From the IMG/VR virus record IMGVR_UViG_3300010935_000266, positions 1-20,816 of that record: DNA of 20,816 bases; one strand, given 5' to 3'. Position numbers and translations under genes: made by a program. The notes below the pieces were generated by a model, which made no database searches, was not told the DNA's origin, and saw nothing but the letters and a program-made list of their open reading frames with translations. Each line of letters begins with the position of its first letter. Positions within the stretch are counted from its first letter, which is position 1. The stretch comes from a virus. Below are positions 17,305-20,816 of this stretch, piece by piece.

Positions 17305-17595
17305 ATGAACGTATCAGGGTCAATTATCACTATTCCGCCCATCAGGATGCCCGACGGCAGTATGAGCGCAGCAAGCGACATCGACTTGGCAGGTCTAGAA
17401 GGCAAGACGGTGCGCATTTATGTTGATGCTGCGGGTATTGCGCATATCAATCCAGCATCAGAGATGTATTGGCAGCTTGCAGAAATATCGATCCCATTCG
17501 CACAGGCTGGCGAAGATGCCAACGGAAACCCGACGCCGCCACCGCCACTTGATTTGAGCATGCTCAATATCGTCACATTTGCCAGCCCAGTATAA
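17305..17595 (+). CDS. Small tail-associated hypothetical protein
   Basis: A 96-residue protein starting MNVSGSIITIPPIRMPDGSM, with TTAGGAGAACACA before the ATG. It is rich in Ile, Ala and Pro, has a PTPPPPLDL stretch near residues 77-85 and no recognisable motif. It lies 15 bases before the variable-protein gene, so it could be a chaperone or adaptor for that protein. Function unknown. Confidence 0.62.
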   Translation: MNVSGSIITIPPIRMPDGSMSAASDIDLAGLEGKTVRIYVDAAGIAHINPASEMYWQLAEISIPFAQAGEDANGNPTPPPPLDLSMLNIVTFASPV

Positions 17596-17610
17596 AATAA
17601 GGAGTTAATC

Positions 17611-18705
17611 ATGGCTGAATTATCGCTGCAATCATTAGAACGCTTATCGAAATTTGACACGAGAATCGATGTATACATCGATGGAGATGGCAAGAAATCA
17701 TACATGAAATGGATTCCGCCATTTCGCGCCGCTCGCGCGCTCACAGTGCTGGGTGCAACAGCCACGGCATCAAATACGGTGGGCGACTGGTTTCATCCAG
17801 CAGACGCCCCATCGGGCGCAGTCTCTGCTGTTGACTATGCGACTGTAGATATGGGTGGATATTGGGTTGATATGTATCTATGCAGCTCGCCCGACGCATC
17901 TGCTAGCAGGCTGGGCACGGCCGCCAACGGCACTACGGTCCATGCTTATGTGTCGCAGCCTCTCGTTTCTCCGCGTGTTTCGCAAAATATAGCCCACTTC
18001 AAAACTTACTTGGCCACCCGCTTTGCGACTGGCGATTTTGAGCATGGCAGCGGCGGCCTGGCTGGAACAGCATGGGCTGGCAAAGGCGGATTAATGACAG
18101 ACCAACACTGGTTTGAGCTGTGGGTATGGAGTCGCATCAATGGGTTGTCGTTGCGAGGAAACACATTTGGATACTCAGCGGCAGATCATGTGCCAGCTTG
18201 GCATGGTGATGGCTCTGAGGTTGGCATGCTAGATGTGGCGCAGTTGGCCGATTATGGCGCAAGCCTCACAGGCTCAGGCCCCAAGCAGTGGCGCACGATT
18301 GTCGATGACTTTTGCGGTAATCGGTGGGAGTTTACTGACGGGCTCAGGCTCTTTAATGGCGGCATATATTCATCAGGAAAAACCATCGACCCTCCAGCCA
18401 GCTATGCTGATGCCGCGTATCTCAATACTGTGCGAGCGGTTTCTGGCGTGACGGCAGGTCAGATGGTTGCGAGCTATCGCGATGACGTCGATATTGTCCG
18501 GCACGGCATCCCAGCGTCTACTACCGCAGCAGGCGCGGGGCCGATGGATGGTCAAGGATTTTGGTTTAGTGCATCCGGAGAAATTGTTGCGCTTCGCGGT
18601 GGCGCCTGCTACAACGGTGCCCTGTGCCCTGGTGCGCTCTACCTCAGCGCCGGGCCGGCTATCGCGAACTGGAACATCGGCGCGCGCGCGGTACTTGTAC
18701 CTTGA
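17611..18705 (+). CDS. DGR variable protein with C-type-lectin-like C-terminus (putative receptor-binding tail protein)
   Basis: This 364-residue protein is the target of the diversity-generating retroelement. AAGGAG lies before the ATG. The C-terminal region has the formylglycine-generating-enzyme-like C-type lectin pattern: GNRWEF (236-241), FWFSASGE, VALRGG and NWNIGARAV near the end. The variable repeat encodes residues from about 324 to 362. Residues read from TR Asn codons (AAC) are Ala332, Tyr334, Tyr344, Ser346, Ala347 and Ile351, while Asn335, 353 and 355 are unchanged. Cys333 and Cys339 come from adenine-free codons, so TR cannot vary them. The N-terminal half (MAELSLQSLERLSKFDTRID...) probably attaches it to the tail. 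The ligand is unknown. Confidence 0.93.
   Translation: MAELSLQSLERLSKFDTRIDVYIDGDGKKSYMKWIPPFRAARALTVLGATATASNTVGDWFHPADAPSGAVSAVDYATVDMGGYWVDMYLCSSPDASASRLGTAANGTTVHAYVSQPLVSPRVSQNIAHFKTYLATRFATGDFEHGSGGLAGTAWAGKGGLMTDQHWFELWVWSRINGLSLRGNTFGYSAADHVPAWHGDGSEVGMLDVAQLADYGASLTGSGPKQWRTIVDDFCGNRWEFTDGLRLFNGGIYSSGKTIDPPASYADAAYLNTVRAVSGVTAGQMVASYRDDVDIVRHGIPASTTAAGAGPMDGQGFWFSASGEIVALRGGACYNGALCPGALYLSAGPAIANWNIGARAVLVP
18587..18697 (+). repeat. Variable repeat (VR) of the DGR
   Basis: This 111-base stretch aligns without gaps to TR at 19097-19207 (510 bases downstream). It differs at 12 positions: 18604, 18605, 18610, 18623, 18636, 18640, 18647, 18649, 18650, 18662, 18691 and 18695. Eleven of these are adenine in TR; only 18623 is not (TR G, VR T). 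The GC-rich run at 18679-18690 followed by the end of the repeat is the expected initiation-of-mutagenic-homology end. Confidence 0.96.
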
Positions 18706-19082
18706 GTGCTGATGCTCGTATAGCTCGCGGGAGCGAGCCTCTTGTGCTGGAGCGCAAGGCTTATGAAATGATTGAGTATGGGTACGTTTGTTTGCGGCAA
18801 TTCCCAAACAGTGAAAAGCACACGCTAGCGGCAGAGATTAAATCCTGCATGTTTACTATTCTGCGTTTCGTTATTCGCGCTAGAAGGCAGTATTATAAAA
18901 AGACAACGTTACAGGATCTCGACATAGAGAACCACGCACTCATGACTCTGGTGCGATTAGCGAAAGACTTGTCTTTTCTTGCGTTCAAGCGGTACGAAGT
19001 TTGGGCGGGCATGATTGTAGAGATTGGCAAGATGGTTGGTGGGTGGATCAAGCATCAGTCTGCCAATCATTCTGGCCGGTAG
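18702..19082 (+). CDS. avd: DGR accessory variability determinant (Avd-like four-helix protein)
   Basis: A small basic helical protein that binds the DGR reverse transcriptase and template RNA and is needed for mutagenic retrohoming. The C-terminal part is diagnostic: MTLVRLAKDLSFLAFKRYEVWAGMIVEIGKMVGGW, with the IGxMxGGW ending of the family; LERKAYEMIEYGYVCLRQFPNSEKHTLAAEI is the typical start. Start choice is uncertain. TTG 18702 (126 residues) overlaps the VP stop (TTGA), while GTG 18744 (112 residues) has GGGAG upstream and begins right at the conserved region. The frame stays open upstream through VR to a GTG at 18624, but that start would put VR inside the gene and is unlikely. BPP-1 Avd is 128 residues. 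Placement between VR and TR matches BPP-1. Confidence 0.85.
   Translation: MSADARIARGSEPLVLERKAYEMIEYGYVCLRQFPNSEKHTLAAEIKSCMFTILRFVIRARRQYYKKTTLQDLDIENHALMTLVRLAKDLSFLAFKRYEVWAGMIVEIGKMVGGWIKHQSANHSGR
18723..18738 (+). promoter_or_regulatory. Hairpin/cruciform downstream of VR (DGR target recognition element)
   Basis: GCTCGC (18723-18728) and GCGAGC (18733-18738) form a perfect 6-bp GC-rich stem around the tetraloop GGGA. It lies 25 bases after the VR end. In the BPP-1 DGR a stem with a GRNA tetraloop just downstream of VR is required for efficient target recognition, and GGGA fits GRNA. No equivalent hairpin follows TR. It also sits inside the start region of avd. Confidence 0.7.
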
Positions 19083-19363
19083 GGTATATGGTAAATTTGC
19101 GCTTCGCGGTGGCAACTGCAACAACGGTGCCCGGTGCCCTGGTGCACTCAACCTCAACAACGGGCCGGCTAACGCGAACTGGAACATCGGCGCGCGCGCG
19201 ATACATGGGGCTGCCAGAAGGCACAGGCTTAAGGACCGGTGCCCAGCGCGACCCAAGTACGGCCATGTCCCCCCTGTCTTAAAAAGGCAAAAATCGGGAC
19301 TAATATCCGGTGGCAGGCGGCTAGTAGCTATAGCGAAGCCCGTTGCCGTCGGATCCCCTTCAG
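19083..19363 (+). ncRNA. Probable DGR template RNA (TR plus spacer to the RT gene)
   Basis: The 281 bases between avd and the reverse transcriptase hold no credible gene. They contain TR and a 156-base spacer (19208-19363). In BPP-1 the RNA covering the TR, the adjoining avd end and the spacer to the RT is the template and primes cDNA synthesis from the spacer. The same layout is present here. RNA ends are not visible in the sequence. Confidence 0.6.
19097..19207 (+). repeat. Template repeat (TR) of the DGR
   Basis: The template copied by the reverse transcriptase with adenine-specific errors and used to overwrite VR. In the VP frame it reads LRGGNCNNGARCPGALNLNN, then GPANANWNIGARA, with nine AAC codons. 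AAC is the typical DGR codon, since changing its adenines gives 15 amino acids and no stop. The alignment with VR ends at 19207; beyond that the sequences diverge completely. Confidence 0.96.
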
Positions 19364-20416
19364 ATGAAGCGTCATGGTAACTTGTTTGAGCGCATTGCTG
19401 CTTTCGATAATCTTGAGTTGGCGTATCGCAAGGCCTCGCGCGGTAGAAGCATGGACCGAGCTGTACTTAAGTTTCGTGATCGCCTTGAGGAAAATCTAAT
19501 TCAGATGCAAAATGAATTGATATGGGGTATGTACACGCCCGGAAAGTACTTTGTATTTAGCGTTTATGAGCCAAAAGAGCGACTCATCTATGCCGCGCCG
19601 TTTCGTGACCGTGTAATGCATCATGCTGTAATGAATATTCTTGAGCCCCTATGGGACGGGTTATTTATAAGTGATTCTTTCGCCTGCCGAAAAGGCAAGG
19701 GCGTGCATGCTGGGCTCGACCGCGTAACATCAATGCTGCAGTCAGCTCACGATATGTGGGGAGGCCGCGCCTTTTGCTTACAGGCAGATATTTCAAAGTA
19801 CTTTCCATCAATTAATCATCACGTTCTGATGTCGATTATTAAACGAAAAATAAAATGTAAGCGTACTCTGGATTTGTTGGATCAGATTGTGTTCATTGAG
19901 GGCGATAGGGATGATGTTGACAGTCATAATCTGCCTATAGGCAATCTGATTAGCCAATGGTGCGCCAATATATATCTTAACGAGCTGGATATGTTCGTAA
20001 AACATGAGCTAAAGGTGACGCATTATGCCCGCTATATGGATGACTTTATTTTACTGCACCACAACAAGGCCGAGCTACATCGAATGCTGGAATTAGTGGA
20101 TGCCTTCCTAGCGAATAAACTATGCCTTTCACTCAACAAGAAGACATCAATATTCCCTGTCGAGCAAGGTATCGATTTGATGGGGTTCCGTCTCTGGCGT
20201 GACCACAGGCTGTTGCGTAAATCATCGGCGCGTCGAATGGTATCTCGCTTGCGCTATATGCGGGCTAGGTATGCTGAAGGAAAGATTCCAATGTCAAAGG
20301 TTCGGCAGCGAGTTGGTAGTTGGCTTGCCCATTGCAGTCATTGCAATGGATGGAGGGTTCGCAGGAGGATTATGGCTCAGGCTGTTTTTAGCGGGGACAG
20401 AGACCCCACTTCGTAG
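19364..20416 (+). CDS. DGR reverse transcriptase
   Basis: A 350-residue error-prone reverse transcriptase. ATG 19364 gives MKRHGNLFERIAAFDNLELA, the standard DGR RT beginning; a TTG 7 codons upstream is less likely. Motif A is ADISKYF with Asp142; the motif IGNLISQ (192-198) is the DGR-specific (I/V/L)GxxxSQ that replaces the QGxxxSP of group II intron enzymes; the active site is YMDD (224-227). A thumb region with GSWLAHCSHCNGWRVRR follows, and no maturase or endonuclease domain is present. It makes TR cDNA with errors at adenines. It comes right after TR, as in BPP-1. No defect is visible, so the system looks intact. Confidence 0.96.
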   Translation: MKRHGNLFERIAAFDNLELAYRKASRGRSMDRAVLKFRDRLEENLIQMQNELIWGMYTPGKYFVFSVYEPKERLIYAAPFRDRVMHHAVMNILEPLWDGLFISDSFACRKGKGVHAGLDRVTSMLQSAHDMWGGRAFCLQADISKYFPSINHHVLMSIIKRKIKCKRTLDLLDQIVFIEGDRDDVDSHNLPIGNLISQWCANIYLNELDMFVKHELKVTHYARYMDDFILLHHNKAELHRMLELVDAFLANKLCLSLNKKTSIFPVEQGIDLMGFRLWRDHRLLRKSSARRMVSRLRYMRARYAEGKIPMSKVRQRVGSWLAHCSHCNGWRVRRRIMAQAVFSGDRDPTS

Positions 20417-20816
20417 TCGCCGCAAAAGATGTGGTCTGCCTATACTGCCTCTATGCTATACTGGCATTGCCTCGGCTATTTATGCTTTGCTTTTTTGTAA
20501 CTGAATTTCAATATACGCAATATGGTTAAAACTAACTTATATCGCTTTACCTGCGGAATTTATCGCGCGCGGCATCACATTTTTGGGCAGCCAAAAACGA
20601 ACCAAAAAACTGCCCCTTATATAGCTGCGTTTACCCTTCACTTACAAACATAAAAAGGGCGCGTGATACTGCGCTTTTCCTTTTTATGCCTGACGTTTCT
20701 GCGCAGCTATAGCAAGGGGAAAAACATCTGAAACTTCGGGTAACTTTGCGTACTTTGCGGTTCAGCACTACCTAAGTTGCGGATTTTCTCTTAGGTGAGT
20801 AATCGAGAGTTCGTTC
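20417..20816. other. Non-coding stretch with inverted repeats after the RT gene
   Basis: No ORF with a credible ribosome site or known motif is seen here. Inverted repeats are: TTTTTGG/CCAAAAA around GCAG (20580-20597), an overlapping alternative GGGCAG/CTGCCC (20585-20590, 20610-20615), the terminator-like repeat at 20649-20688, and ACCTAAG/CTTAGGT (20770-20776, 20790-20796). A near-tandem ACTTTGCG occurs twice at about 20742-20758. It may hold the end of the late operon or approach the phage's right end. Nothing in it identifies an attachment site or host gene. Confidence 0.5.
20649..20688 (+). terminator. Probable bidirectional terminator after the DGR
   Basis: CATAAAAAGG (20649-20658) is perfectly complementary to CCTTTTTATG (20679-20688), and inside it GCGC (20659-20662) pairs with GCGC (20671-20674) with a TTTT bulge. 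A T run lies in the right arm and an A run in the left, so it could end transcription from either side. Confidence 0.6.

Noticed and set aside
18679-18690. CGCGCGCG run as a simple repeat or Z-DNA element
   Set aside because: It is identical in TR and VR and is the GC-rich 3' end expected of the mutagenic-homology initiation site.
19024-19380. 118-codon + strand ORF spanning TR
   Set aside because: TR reads through in the VP frame because it is a copy of VP coding sequence. The flanks have no domain, and the TR region is template RNA in known DGRs.
19364-20416. Group II intron reverse transcriptase
   Set aside because: There is no maturase or endonuclease domain, no intron RNA structure is visible, and the IGxxxSQ motif plus adjacent TR/VR/Avd identify a DGR enzyme.
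20199-20504. 101-codon + strand ORF at the end of the RT gene
   Set aside because: About two thirds of it overlaps the RT thumb region in another frame; no ribosome site or conserved motif is seen.
1-20816. CRISPR array, tRNA gene or insertion sequence
   Set aside because: No regularly spaced repeats, no cloverleaf and no transposase or terminal repeats were found by reading both strands; the only long repeat pair is VR/TR.
20417-20816. Mu-like right end or attachment site
   Set aside because: No recognisable transposase-site array, TG/CA terminus or change to host genes could be shown, so it is left as a non-coding region.

Overview
The window is the late (virion) region of a temperate or transposable phage, most likely a Mu-like prophage in a Gram-negative, probably proteobacterial, host. 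All convincing genes are on the + strand, tightly packed, often overlapping by 1-4 bases and mostly with good Shine-Dalgarno sites. The host cannot be named from the sequence.

Head module (1-8847): a 5'-truncated large terminase, a DUF935 (Mu gp29-type) portal, a Mu F-like minor head protein, a Mu gpG-like protein, a Mu I-type protease with an apparent in-frame internal start for a Z-type scaffold, a small decoration-type protein, a gpT-like major capsid protein with an unusual signal-peptide-like N-terminus, and gp35-, gp36- (DUF1320) and gp37- (DUF1834) like proteins. Two strong intrinsic-terminator hairpins flank the gp35-like gene. A possible promoter lies before the protease gene, the same place as Mu's P_I.

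Tail module (8858-17595): a small charged protein, a tail tube protein, a tail chaperone pair joined by a textbook -1 slippery heptamer (A AAA AAC), a 925-residue tape measure, a 173-residue protein, a 950-residue putative tail-tip protein and two small unknown proteins. There is no sheath gene, so the virion should be a siphovirus (B3/D3112-style: Mu-like head, non-contractile tail).

Diversity-generating retroelement (17611-20416): this is the highlight. It has the order variable protein with a 3' variable repeat (VR), Avd-type accessory protein, template repeat (TR), reverse transcriptase, as in Bordetella phage BPP-1. VR (18587-18697) and TR (19097-19207) align without gaps over 111 bases and differ at 12 positions, 11 of them at TR adenines. 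A 6-bp hairpin with a GGGA tetraloop lies 25 bases past VR and not beside TR, matching the known DGR target-recognition element. The reverse transcriptase has YMDD and the DGR-diagnostic IGxxxSQ motif. The system should diversify the C-type-lectin-like tip of a tail-borne receptor-binding protein.

The last 400 bases hold no convincing gene but contain several inverted repeats, including a terminator-like one.
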